From: Molanna angustata
Taxonomy: Eukaryota; Arthropoda; Insecta; Trichoptera; Molannidae
Length of the DNA: 64,000 nucleotides
Assembly: GCA_963576475.1 (NCBI GenBank)
Contig: OY754990.1
Span: 14,811,061 to 14,875,060 of the forward strand
Reading direction: 5' to 3'
Shown here: positions 40,485 through 53,709 of the stretch, piece by piece
How positions within the stretch are numbered: the first letter of the stretch is position 1
Layout: every line of letters begins with the position of its first letter
Notes under the pieces: model-generated
The model's database searches: none
Told to the model about the DNA's origin: nothing
The model's input: the letters and a program-made list of their open reading frames with translations, nothing else
Translations under genes and position numbers: made by a program

Positions 40485-43400
40485 GTGTCTAGTGTCTACA
40501 GGTAGGTATGTATGTTGAAAGATATATAATTTAAGAGAGCAGGATAATCAATTTTATTATTAATAATATTGTGGAGAAGCATCATATCAGATACTGTAGA
40601 ATGTTGTATGTTGAGCATAGTTGGTGTGTCTAGTGTCTACAGGTAGGTATGTATGTTGAAAGATATATAATTTAAGAGAGCAGAAGAATCAATTTTATTA
40701 TTAATAATATTGTGGAGAAGCATCATATCAGATACTGTAGAATGTTGTATGTTGAGCATAGTTGGTGTGTCTAGTGTCTACAGGTAGGTATGTATGTTGA
40801 AAGATATATAATTTAAGAGAGCAGAAGAATCAATTTTATTATTAATAATATTGTGGAGAAGCATCATATCAGATACTGTAGAATGTTGTATGTTGAGCAT
40901 AGTTGGTGTGTCTAGTGTCTACAGGTAGGTATGTATGTTGAAAGATATATAATTTAAGAGAGCAGAAGAATCAATTTTATTATTAATAATATTGTGGAGA
41001 AGCATCATATCAGATACTGTAGAATGTTGTATGTTGAGCATAGTTGGTGTGTCTAGTGTCTACAGGTAGGTATGTATGTTGAAAGATATATAATTTAAGA
41101 GAGCAGAAGAATCAATTTTATTATTAATAATATTGTGGAGAAGCATCATATCAGATACTGTAGAATGTTGTATGTTGAGCATAGTTGGTGTGTCTAGTGT
41201 CTACAGGTAGGTATGTATGTTGAAAGATATATAATTTAAGAGAGCAGAAGAATCAATTTTATTATTAATAATATTGTGGAGAAGCATCATATCAGATACT
41301 GTAGAATGTTGTATGTTGAGCATAGTTGGTGTGTCTAGTGTCTACAGGTAGGTATGTATGTTGAAAGATATATAATTTAAGAGAGCAGAAGAATCAATTT
41401 TATTATTAATAATATTGTGGAGAAGCATCATATCAGATACTGTAGAATGTTGTATGTTGAGCATAGTTGGTGTGTCTAGTGTCTACAGGTAGGTATGTAT
41501 GTTGAAAGATATATAATTTAAGAGAGCAGAAGAATCAATTTTATTATTAATAATATTGTGGAGAAGCATCATATCAGATACTGTAGAATGTTGTATGTTG
41601 AGCATAGTTGGTGTGTCTAGTGTCTACAGGTAGGTATGTATGTTGAAAGATATATAATTTAAGAGAGCAGAAGAATCAATTTTATTATTAATAATATTGT
41701 GGAGAAGCATCATATCAGATACTGTAGAATGTTGTATGTTGAGCATAGTTGGTGTGTCTAGTGTCTACAGGTAGGTATGTATGTTGAAAGATATATAATT
41801 TAAGAGAGCAGGAGAATCAATTTTATTATTAATAATATTGTGGAGAAGCATCATATCAGATACTGTAGAATGTTGTATGTTGAGCATAGTTGGTGTGTCT
41901 AGTGTCTACAGGTAGGTATGTATGTTGAAAGATATATAATTTAAGAGAGCAGGAGAATCAATTTTATTATTAATAATATTGTGGAGAAGCATCATATCAG
42001 ATACTGTAGAATGTTGTATGTTGAGCATAGTTGGTGTGTCTAGTGTCTACAGGTAGGTATGTATGTTGAAAGATATATAATTTAAGAGAGCAGAAGAATC
42101 AATTTTATTATTAATAATATTGTGGAGAAGCATCATATCAGATACTGTAGAATGTTGTATGTTGAGCATAGTTGGTGTGTCTAGTGTCTACAGGTAGGTA
42201 TGTATGTTGAAAGATATATAATTTAAGAGAGCAGAAGAATCAATTTTATTATTAATAATATTGTGGAGAAGCATCATATCAGATACTGTAGAATGTTGTA
42301 TGTTGAGCATAGTTGGTGTGTCTAGTGTCTACAGGTAGGTATGTATGTTGAAAGATATATAATTTAAGAGAGCAGAAGAATCAATTTTATTATTAATAAT
42401 ATTGTGGAGAAGCATCATATCAGATACTGTAGAATGTTGTATGTTGAGCATAGTTGGTGTGTCTAGTGTCTACAGGTAGGTATGTATGTTGAAAGATATA
42501 TAATTTAAGAGAGCAGAAGAATCAATTTTATTATTAATAATATTGTGGAGAAGCATCATATCAGATACTGTAGAATGTTGTATGTTGAGCATAGTTGGTG
42601 TGTCTAGTGTCTACAGGTAGGTATGTATGTTGAAAGATATATAATTTAAGAGAGCAGGAGAATCAATTTTATTATTAATAATATTGTGGAGAAGCATCAT
42701 ATCAGATACTGTAGAATGTTGTATGTTGAGCATAGTTGGTGTGTCTAGTGTCTACAGGTAGGTATGTATGTTGAAAGATATATAATTTAAGAGAGCAGAA
42801 GAATCAATTTTATTATTAATAATATTGTGGAGAAGCATCATATCAGATACTGTAGAATGTTGTATGTTGAGCATAGTTGGTGTGTCTAGTGTCTACAGGT
42901 AGGTATGTATGTTGAAAGATATATAATTTAAGAGAGCAGGAGAATCAATTTTATTATTAATAATATTGTGGAGAAGCATCATATCAGATACTGTAGAATG
43001 TTGTATGTTGAGCATAGTTGGTGTGTCTAGTGTCTACAGGTAGGTATGTATGTTGAAAGATATATAATTTAAGAGAGCAGAAGAATCAATTTTATTATTA
43101 ATAATATTGTGGAGAAGCATCATATCAGATACTGTAGAATGTTGTATGTTGAGCATAGTTGGTGTGTCTAGTGTCTACAGGTAGGTATGTATGTTGAAAG
43201 ATATATAATTTAAGAGAGCAGAAGAATCAATTTTATTATTAATAATATTGTGGAGAAGCATCATATCAGATACTGTAGAATGTTGTATGTTGAGCATAGT
43301 TGGTGTGTCTAGTGTCTACAGGTAGGTATGTATGTTGAAAGATATATAATTTAAGAGAGCAGAAGAATCAATTTTATTATTAATAATATTGTGGAGAAGC

Positions 43401-46400
43401 ATCATATCAGATACTGTAGAATGTTGTATGTTGAGCATAGTTGGTGTGTCTAGTGTCTACAGGTAGGTATGTATGTTGAAAGATATATAATTTAAGAGAG
43501 CAGGAGAATCAATTTTATTATTAATAATATTGTGGAGAAGCATCATATCAGATACTGTAGAATGTTGTATGTTGAGCATAGTTGGTGTGTCTAGTGTCTA
43601 CAGGTAGGTATGTATGTTGAAAGATATATAATTTAAGAGAGCAGAAGAATCAATTTTATTATTAATAATATTGTGGAGAAGCATCATATCAGATACTGTA
43701 GAATGTTGTATGTTGAGCATAGTTGGTGTGTCTAGTGTCTACAGGTAGGTATGTATGTTGAAAGATATATAATTTAAGAGAGCAGGAGAATCAATTTTAT
43801 TATTAATAATATTGTGGAGAAGCATCATATCAGATACTGTAGAATGTTGTATGTTGAGCATAGTTGGTGTGTCTAGTGTCTACAGGTAGGTATGTATGTT
43901 GAAAGATATATAATTTAAGAGAGCAGAAGAATCAATTTTATTATTAATAATATTGTGGAGAAGCATCATATCAGATACTGTAGAATGTTGTATGTTGAGC
44001 ATAGTTGGTGTGTCTAGTGTCTACAGGTAGGTATGTATGTTGAAAGATATATAATTTAAGAGAGCAGAGAATCAATTTTATTATTAATAATATTGTGGAG
44101 AAGCATCATATCAGATACTGTAGAATGTTGTATGTTGAGCATAGTTGGTGTGTCTAGTGTCTACAGGTAGGTATGTATGTTGAAAGATATATAATTTAAG
44201 AGAGCAGAAGAATCAATTTTATTATTAATAATATTGTGGAGAAGCATCATATCAGATACTGTAGAATGTTGTATGTTGAGCATAGTTGGTGTGTCTAGTG
44301 TCTACAGGTAGGTATGTATGTTGAAAGATATATAATTTAAGAGAGCAGAAGAATCAATTTTATTATTAATAATATTGTGGAGAAGCATCATATCAGATAC
44401 TGTAGAATGTTGTATGTTGAGCATAGTTGGTGTGTCTAGTGTCTACAGGTAGGTATGTATGTTGAAAGATATATAATTTAAGAGAGCAGAAGAATCAATT
44501 TTATTATTAATAATATTGTGGAGAAGCATCATATCAGATACTGTAGAATGTTGTATGTTGAGCATAGTTGGTGTGTCTAGTGTCTACAGGTAGGTATGTA
44601 TGTTGAAAGATATATAATTTAAGAGAGCAGGAGAATCAATTTTATTATTAATAATATTGTGGAGAAGCATCATATCAGATACTGTAGAATGTTGTATGTT
44701 GAGCATAGTTGGTGTGTCTAGTGTCTACAGGTAGGTATGTATGTTGAAAGATATATAATTTAAGAGAGCAGGAAGAATCAATTTTATTATTAATAATATT
44801 GTGGAGAAGCATCATATCAGATACTGTAGAATGTTGTATGTTGAGCATAGTTGGTGTGTCTAGTGTCTACAGGTAGGTATGTATGTTGAAAGATATATAA
44901 TTTAAGAGAGCAGGAGAATCAATTTTATTATTAATAATATTGTGGAGAAGCATCATATCAGATACTGTAGAATGTTGTATGTTGAGCATAGTTGGTGTGT
45001 CTAGTGTCTACAGGTAGGTATGTATGTTGAAAGATATATAATTTAAGAGAGCAGGAGAATCAATTTTATTATTAATAATATTGTGGAGAAGCATCATATC
45101 AGATACTGTAGAATGTTGTATGTTGAGCATAGTTGGTGTGTCTAGTGTCTACAGGTGTAGGTAGGTATGTATGTTGAAAGATATATAATTTAAGAGAGCA
45201 GGAGAATCAATTTTATTATTAATAATATTGTGGAGAAGCATCATATCAGATACTGTAGAATGTTGTATGTTGAGCATAGTTGGTGTGTCTAGTGTCTACA
45301 GGTAGGTATGTATGTTGAAAGATATATAATTTAAGAGAGCAGGAGAATCAATTTTATTATTAATAATATTGTGGAGAAGCATCATATCAGATACTGTAGA
45401 ATGTTGTATGTTGAGCATAGTTGGTGTGTCTAGTGTCTACAGGTAGGTATGTATGTTGAAAGATATATAATTTAAGAGAGCAGGAGAATCAATTTTATTA
45501 TTAATAATATTGTGGAGAAGCATCATATCAGATACTGTAGAATGTTGTATGTTGAGCATAGTTGGTGTGTCTAGTGTCTACAGTGTAGGTAGGTATGTAT
45601 GTTGAAAGATATATAATTTAAGAGAGCAGGAGAATCAATTTATATTAATAATAATTGTGGAGAAGCATCATATCAGATACTGTAGAAATGTTGTATGTTG
45701 AGCATAGTTGGTGTGTCTAGTGTCTACAGGTAGGTATGTATGTTGAAAGATATATAATTTAAGAGAGCAGGAGAATCAATTTTATTATTAATAATATTGT
45801 GGAGAAGCATCATATCAGATACTGTAGAATGTTGTATGTTGAGCATAGTTGGTGTGTCTAGTGTCTACAGGTAGGTATGTATGTTGAAAGATATATAATT
45901 TAAGGAGAGCAGGAGAATCAAAGAATCAATTTTATTATTAATAATATTGTGGAGAAGCATCATATCAGATACTGTAGAATGTTGTATGTTGAGCATAGTT
46001 GGTGTGTCTAGTGTCTACAGGTAGGTATGTATGTTGAAAGATATATAATTTAAGAGAGCAGGAGAATCAATTTTATTATTAATAATATTGTGGAGAAGCA
46101 TCATATCAGATACTGTAGAATGTTGTATGTTGAGCATAGTTGGTGTGTCTAGTGTCTACAGGTAGGTATGTATGTTGAAAGATATATAATTTAAGAGAGC
46201 AGGAGAATCAATTTTATTATTAATAATATTGTGGAGAAGCATCATATCAGATACTGTAGAATGTTGTATGTTGAGCATAGTTGGTGTGTCTAGTGTCTAC
46301 AGGTAGGTATGTATGTTGAAAGATATATAATTTAAGAGAGCAGGAGAATCAATTTTATTATTAATAATATTGTGGAGAAGCATCATATCAGATACTGTAG

Positions 46401-49400
46401 AATGTTGTATGTTGAGCATAGTTGGTGTGTCTAGTGTCTACAGGTAGGTATGTATGTTGAAAGATATATAATTTAAGAGAGCAGGAGAATCAATTTTATT
46501 ATTAATAATATTGTGGAGAAGCATCATATCAGATACTGTAGAATGTTGTATGTTGAGCATAGTTGGTGTGTCTAGTGTCTACAGGTAGGTATGTATGTTG
46601 AAAGATATATAATTTAAGAGAGCAGGAGAATCAATTTTATTATTAATAATATTGTGGAGAAGCATCATATCAGATACTGTAGAATGTTGTATGTTGAGCA
46701 TAGTTGGTGTGTCTAGTGTCTACAGGTAGGTATGTATGTTGAAAGATATATAATTTAAGAGAGCAGGAGAATCAATTTTATTATTAATAATATTGTGGAG
46801 AAGCATCATATCAGATACTGTAGAATGTTGTATGTTGAGCATAGTTGGTGTGTCTAGTGTCTACAGGTAGGTATGTATGTTGAAAGATATATAATTTAAG
46901 AGAGCAGGAGAATCAATTTTATTATTAATAATATTGTGGAGAAGCATCATATCAGATACTGTAGAATGTTGTATGTTGAGCATAGTTGGTGTGTCTAGTG
47001 TCTACAGGTAGGTATGTATGTTGAAAGATATATAATTTAAGAGAGCAGGAGAATCAATTTTATTATTAATAATATTGTGGAGAAGCATCATATCAGATAC
47101 TGTAGAATGTTGTATGTTGAGCATAGTTGGTGTGTCTAGTGTCTACAGGTAGGTATGTATGTTGAAAGATATATAATTTAAGAGAGCAGGAGAATCAATT
47201 TTATTATTAATAATATTGTGGAGAAGCATCATATCAGATACTGTAGAATGTTGTATGTTGAGCATAGTTGGTGTGTCTAGTGTCTACAGGTAGGTATGTA
47301 TGTTGAAAGATATATAATTTAAGAGAGCAGGAGAATCAATTTTATTATTAATAATATTGTGGAGAAGCATCATATCAGATACTGTAGAATGTTGTATGTT
47401 GAGCATAGTTGGTGTGTCTAGTGTCTACAGGTAGGTATGTATGTTGAAAGATATATAATTTAAGAGAGCAGGAGAATCAATTTTATTATTAATAATATTG
47501 TGGAGAAGCATCATATCAGATACTGTAGAATGTTGTATGTTGAGCATAGTTGGTGTGTCTAGTGTCTACAGGTAGGTAGGTATGTATGTTGAAAGATATA
47601 TAATTTAAGAGAGCAGGAGAATCAATTTTATTATTAATAATATTGTGGAGAAGCATCATATCAGATACTGTAGAATGTTGTATGTTGAGCATAGTTGGTG
47701 TGTCTAGTGTCTACAGGTAGGTATGTATGTTGAAAGATATATAATTTAAGAGAGCAGGAGAATCAATTTTATTATTAATAATATTGTGGAGAAGCATCAT
47801 ATCAGATACTGTAGAATGTTGTATGTTGAGCATAGTTGGTGTGTCTAGTGTCTACAGGTAGGTAGGTATGTATGTTGAAAGATATATAATTTAAGAGAGC
47901 AGGAGAATCAATTTTATTATTAATAATATTGTGGAGAAGCATCATATCAGATACTGTAGAATGTTGTATGTTGAGCATAGTTGGTGTGTCTAGTGTCTAC
48001 AGGTAGGTATGTATGTTGAAAGATATATAATTTAAGAGAGCAGGAGAATCAATTTTATTATTAATAATATTGTGGAGAAGCATCATATCAGATACTGTAG
48101 AATGTTGTATGTTGAGCATAGTTGGTGTGTCTAGTGTCTACAGGTAGGTATGTATGTTGAAAGATATATAATTTAAGAGAGCAGGAGAATCAATTTTATT
48201 ATTAATAATATTGTGGAGAAGCATCATATCAGATACTGTAGAATGTTGTATGTTGAGCATAGTTGGTGTGTCTAGTGTCTACAGGTAGGTATGTATGTTG
48301 AAAGATATATAATTTAAGAGAGCAGGAGAATCAATTTTATTATTAATAATATTGTGGAGAAGCATCATATCAGATACTGTAGAATGTTGTATGTTGAGCA
48401 TAGTTGGTGTGTCTAGTGTCTACAGGTAGGTATGTATGTTGAAAGATATATAATTTAAGAGAGCAGGAGAATCAATTTTATTATTAATAATATTGTGGAG
48501 AAGCATCATATCAGATACTGTAGAATGTTGTATGTTGAGCATAGTTGGTGTGTCTAGTGTCTACAGGTGTAGGTAGGTATGTATGTTGAAAGATATATAA
48601 TTTAAGAGAGCAGGAGAATCAATTTTATTATTAATAATATTGTGGAGAAGCATCATATCAGATACTGTAGAATGTTGTATGTTGAGCATAGTTGGTGTGT
48701 CTAGTGTCTACAGGTGTAGGTAGGTATGTATGTTGAAAGATATATAATTTAAGAGAGCAGGAGAATCAATTTTATTATTAATAATATTGTGGAGAAGCAT
48801 CATATCAGATACTGTAGAATGTTGTATGTTGAGCATAGTTGGTGTGTCTAGTGTCTACAGGTAGGTATGTATGTTGAAAGATATATAATTTAAGAGAGCA
48901 GGAGAATCAATTTTATTATTAATAATATTGTGGAGAAGCATCATATCAGATACTGTAGAATGTTGTATGTTGAGCATAGTTGGTGTGTCTAGTGTCTACA
49001 GGTAGGTATGTATGTTGAAAGATATATAATTTAAGAGAGCAGGAGAATCAATTTTATTATTAATAATATTGTGGAGAAGCATCATATCAGATACTGTAGA
49101 ATGTTGTATGTTGAGCATAGTTGGTGTGTCTAGTGTCTACAGGTGTAGGTAGGTATGTATGTTGAAAGATATATAATTTAAGAGAGCAGGAGAATCAATT
49201 TTATTATTAATAATATTGTGGAGAAGCATCATATCAGATACTGTAGAATGTTGTATGTTGAGCATAGTTGGTGTGTCTAGTGTCTACAGGTAGGTATGTA
49301 TGTTGAAAGATATATAATTTAAGAGAGCAGGAGAATCAATTTTATTATTAATAATATTGTGGAGAAGCATCATATCAGATACTGTAGAATGTTGTATGTT

Positions 49401-50104
49401 GAGCATAGTTGGTGTGTCTAGTGTCTACAGGTGTAGGTAGGTATGTATGTTGAAAGATATATAATTTAAGAGAGCAGGAGAATCAATTTTATTATTAATA
49501 ATATTGTGGAGAAGCATCATATCAGATACTGTAGAATGTTGTATGTTGAGCATAGTTGGTGTGTCTAGTGTCTACAGGTAGGTATGTATGTTGAAAGATA
49601 TATAATTTAAGAGAGCAGGAGAATCAATTTTATTATTAATAATATTGTGGAGAAGCATCATATCAGATACTGTAGAATGTTGTATGTTGAGCATAGTTGG
49701 TGTGTCTAGTGTCTACAGGTGTAGGTAGGTATGTATGTTGAAAGATATATAATTTAAGAGAGCAGGAGAATCAATTTTATTATTAATAATATTGTGGAGA
49801 AGCATCATATCAGATACTGTAGAATGTTGTATGTTGAGCATAGTTGGTGTGTCTAGTGTCTACAGGTAGGTATGTATGTTGAAAGATATATAATTTAAGA
49901 GAGCAGGAGAATCAATTTTATTATTAATAATATTGTGGAGAAGCATCATATCAGATACTGTAGAATGTTGTATGTTGAGCATAGTTGGTGTGTCTAGTGT
50001 CTACAGGTGTAGGTAGGGATGTATGTTGAAAGATATATAATTTAAGAGAGCAGGAGAATCAATTTTATTATTAATAATATTGTGGAGAAGCATCATATCA
50101 GATA
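40485..50104. repeat. 141-bp minisatellite array, about 68 copies
   Basis: The marker TTGGTGTGTCTAGTG recurs every 141 bp (for example 40621, 40762, 40903). Units are nearly identical. Two subtypes differ at GCAGAAGAATC versus GCAGGAGAATC. Length variants carry +6 (GTGTAGGTAGG) or +4 bp. Read on the minus strand the unit is 47 codons of RT carboxy terminus (SDMMLLHNIINNKID, ALLNYISFNIHTYL) with one TAG per unit. Copy number is estimated from length divided by unit size. Confidence 0.95.
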
Positions 50105-50300
50105 CAGTACGTCTGTTTTCGAGTGAATCACTGCAATGGTAAATCCTTGCCTCACGATACGACGAGAAATCAAGAAATGCTTTTCGGTTAAGGTGTTTAA
50201 TAAATATATTTTGTATCCTTTCTATACGGTTTATGTGTGTTGCATAATGGGGAGACCAGACAGGAGATATGTACGTATTCCAGGATAAGGCAAATGGCAC
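50001..50300 (-). pseudogene. RT fragment at the array's upstream edge (Jockey/CR1-like)
   Basis: The frame starts at the R1 boundary (50298) and reads TYISPVWSPHYATHINRIER, IQNIFIKHLNRKAFL, YREARIYHCSDSLENRRTV, then SDMMLLHNIINNKIDSPALL and NYISFNIHPYLHL from the last array unit. This is the region after the thumb in Jockey-like RTs, with P-W-S-P-x-Y and R-I-E-R-(I/V)Q-x-x-F. It gives the parental sequence and reading frame for the repeat unit. Confidence 0.8.
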
Positions 50301-50430
50301 TGGTTTACGTGACCAGCCGATGACAGGTCGTAAGCCCTGTAGGTGCCCCGAGTTCCTGGTTCTTATATAATATCCATACTTCGTCTCTATTGAGATGTTG
50401 AAAAAATGTTTGTCAATAAAAATAGTTTAA
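50299..50430. repeat. R1 fragment
   Basis: GGTTTACGTGACCAGCCGAT, CTGTAGGTGCC, CTTCGTCTCTATTGAGATG: right arm of R1, abutting the RT fragment. Confidence 0.75.
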
Positions 50431-50445
50431 ACTAAGTACAAATTA

Positions 50446-50645
50446 NNNNNNNNNNNNNNNNNNNNNNNNNNNNNNNNNNNNNNNNNNNNNNNNNNNNNNN
50501 NNNNNNNNNNNNNNNNNNNNNNNNNNNNNNNNNNNNNNNNNNNNNNNNNNNNNNNNNNNNNNNNNNNNNNNNNNNNNNNNNNNNNNNNNNNNNNNNNNNN
50601 NNNNNNNNNNNNNNNNNNNNNNNNNNNNNNNNNNNNNNNNNNNNN
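50446..50645. other. Assembly gap, 200 N
   Basis: Exactly 200 undetermined bases. The round number suggests a fixed-size placeholder. The open frames called through it are artefacts. Confidence 0.99.
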
Positions 50646-52909
50646 CAATATAAATATTCAACTAAAAGAAATAAGAATTGTTCCCAGTAAATAAAAAACA
50701 AAGATTAATTTATAGAAAACCTTTCAAGGTGGCAATAAATTATCTTTTTTATGTAACAAAAAAAAAAATACGAGAGGTCAAAAGCGTATATTACAAAGGT
50801 CAAATTAACTCAAAATCCTATTAGTCAGATTCTATGCGCGATGTTAATACTGCTTAAAATTCTACTCAAACCTATTCGTTCCATTACCCCGAGTTCACCA
50901 ACACCTAGCGCGTCCTGGAGAGTGGTCGAAAACGGCATTCGAGACGCAATCATGACCGGGACAGCTGAAAGAGCGAGATGGTTGTAAGGAGAAGCTGGCG
51001 AGGTGGACTTCGGGATGAGTAGAGAGGACGGAGGAGTTGTAGGAGAAGGGCAGTCTCCGCAGTATTGTCATCAAGTCGGGACACTAAGCAGATGCAAATA
51101 TTATTAATATCTGAATAATGCTCCGACCGCCCCACGGCTGAAGGAAAATCCTTTAATCCGCGCCATACGATTGCTGGGAATTATAATAAAGTGAAGGTCG
51201 CGGGGTGCGCGGATTCGGACATTGCGGTACTTCGCGATCTGCGAGATAAATGGAATCATTGTAAAAAGGATATTTCATCCACGAGGAAGGAATGGCTCAA
51301 AAGTGAAACAATTGTGTATTCATGAATCTTAAATACACGATTGTTTGTTCTAAATGTACATTTTAGAGAAAAAATGATGATTGGAACTTTTTCTTAGCTG
51401 TCGTTTCATATATTTTGTCGGTATCAGAGTGATATAGTTAAACAAAACCAATGAATTAAACACCAAGATCTAAGTATGTATATTAACATACTACTATATA
51501 CTATTAGGTATGTATGTTAACAATTTTAAGGTTTAACGAGGGAAACATTTACAAATTAGATACATGTAGAACAAAATGTTTTACTTAAAAATTTAGAAAA
51601 TCAAATACTTAAATGTTTGACAATACGACGAAATTTCTAAATTTTCTAAACAATAATCTTTACATTTAGTGCACGAAGAGCTTTTTGACGACTTATCAAC
51701 TAATGTTGGACTTCAATGGTAGGTTCCTATCTAGTATTTAATGAATGGTTTTGGAATTTACTGGACTCATTACGAATTCCTGAGTTCTGCAAGGAGCAGT
51801 TATTAGTCGACATAATGACAACTAGTGTTGGCGGTGGAAGAACAACTATTTCACGAAGGGTTGTTGTTCAGTCTTCGCGTATATCGAGGTACGGCCAGAA
51901 CACAATTGAATAGGAATTGAAGAGTAGAGTAGAACAAAAAGCAAGGACCGCCGGCAAGGGACTGAGTGAGACGAGAATTAGGAGAGATTAGCAGTAATGC
52001 GAAGAAAGCCCCAACCCAACACTCGTTACACACTAATGTTAATAAATTAAACGTATTCGGCCAAGATAAATTGTAGTAGTGACGTTAGTATAACGCAGCC
52101 ACTCAACTGGCACAGAATCAAATATTTCACTTACAGTCGTAGTGTAAGAGTTAAGCTAACCCTAAATCATGTACAACTTAGCAGTCAGTTTAAGGCAGCG
52201 CTCTGAAAATCCTCTAGGGCCTTACATTCTATTTGCAACATGACTATAATCCGACGTTTAGGCAGTTTCGGCCAAACAAAAACCAGGATAAGCATTGAAT
52301 TAAACTCAAATAGCAAATAAGACCGCTAGTGTTCTACCGTAGACCTAAGAATCTATGAAGGTAAATTAGGAAAAAAAAATAACATTGTAACTGCTATGTA
52401 AGCAATGTACAAGAACACTTAAATTTAATATTTAGGCAAATCATTAAAGGAAGTTTCTTATTTTCAAAACACTCAAATTTATCAATGTACAATCCAATCA
52501 ATGTACAATTGTAGATCCTAGCCAAGATGACAAGATAAAAGTTAACGTTTGGAGAAACCCAGCTGTCCCTTCAAATTTTCAGCGGTCTTTCGGGAAAGCG
52601 AAGTCTTCGTGGAATATCGGAGGTCCCAAACCCTGTATATTCCAGTTGACTAAATTCCATTCTAAAGAATTGATGACATTCCATGAGGCGTTTCGATTAA
52701 GGCCAATATCGCTCAGCCTGCTTAGCAGCTGATTAGCAGCCTAATTGTTGCTGCTAACATATTATGTAATTGTTGCATTAGGTACATTGTGCATCGACTA
52801 TTATTTAAATAACAAAACAAACTTCATTAGTATTAATACTACATATTTATAAAAAATGATTTTTCTTAATACCTAATAATTATTGTAGATCAATGTATGT
52901 TTTTAATTA
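50646..52909. other. Long stretch without recognised gene or repeat
   Basis: The least repeat-like part of the window, with a GC-richer part at about 50870-51260. Short ORFs (for example 51716-51913 on plus) show no domain. It may be host intergenic or intronic DNA. No promoter, exon or RNA gene could be supported. Confidence 0.4.
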
Positions 52910-53089
52910 GATGGGTCGATGGCAGAGCGGTTAGCGCGCTGGGTTAGTAATCCAGTGGTCGCGAGTTCGAATCCTGCCTCGACCGATTTCGTTCACCTAT
53001 AGCACAAGCATTTATGCTTATTTTAGGGAACGTAGGAAGATGTATATGTACTTTTTGAACAAGGACATATTCATTTAAAAAAAAAAAAA
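52910..53089 (+). mobile_element. tRNA-derived SINE (best copy)
   Basis: The tRNA-like head (about 52913-52984) has 5' GGTCGA paired with 3' TCGACC, an A box TGGCAGAGCGGTTAG, and an anticodon arm CTGGG-TTAGTAA-TCCAG (anticodon AGT, threonine-like). The B box is GAGTTCGAATCC. A ~90-bp unrelated body (TTCACCTATAGCACAAGCAT) and a 13-A tail (53077-53089) follow. Related copies are at 14701-14878 and 60660-60842. Confidence 0.85.
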
Positions 53090-53709
53090 TTATGATTGTT
53101 GCCAAATCAATTAGTTGGCCCGTAATAGAAATCAATAGAGTTTGTTTGCTGTAATTTGTCATTTCCAATAACATTGATTTTGTTTCAGTTTTGGGAATTG
53201 GCTAATAAGGTGAATTTCCTCTCTGGGGATTTATTTATATTTAATGTAATAAAGAGAAAACAACAGAAATATTCCTTCAAGATTTTTCATAAGGAAAGTC
53301 GTGTCCTTTGTAGAATATTGATTCCCTTCTGCCACCACGACCGTGATCTACATATTTTGAAAGAATAATATATCCAGGCCCCCAGAACTCAGTCATAACT
53401 AGAGATGTTACGGAGGTGGCTATACCGGAAAAGAAGGTTTTAAATCTGATAATCAAACATGGAGTTGGAGCCAGAGTTGAAGATAAATTACAAATTTTAC
53501 ACCTTGCGTCAACTTTACTTGTTAAAGTACTTGTTTTTGGTTTTAATGTTTGTTTTAAAATAAAATTCTTACTTCAAAAACAACAACACTGCTATTAATT
53601 TTTAATACCGAACTCATAAATTCAATGAATCCGTAGAAACGCATCTGACACGCAAATGACTGCACAACTGAACGGGAAACACGAGCGTAAGGGGGGTTTT
53701 AAGGGGGGT
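53090..53709. other. No recognisable gene
   Basis: Only short plus-strand ORFs (53156-53368, 53416-53598) without recognised domains. Confidence 0.35.

Noticed and set aside
40485..50104. CRISPR-like array
   Set aside because: The whole unit repeats with no variable spacers, the organism is eukaryotic, and the unit is RT coding sequence.
50427..50701. Three minus-strand open frames through the N run
   Set aside because: They consist of undetermined bases and have no coding content.
51716..51913. Possible host exon in the repeat-poor stretch
   Set aside because: The 65-residue frame has no domain, no splice or promoter context and no similarity that I recognise.
52913..52984. Functional tRNA-Thr gene
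   Set aside because: The acceptor stem has a mismatch at its inner pair, the T stem is poorly paired, and the sequence continues into a shared body and poly(A). The same unit recurs, so it is a SINE head.
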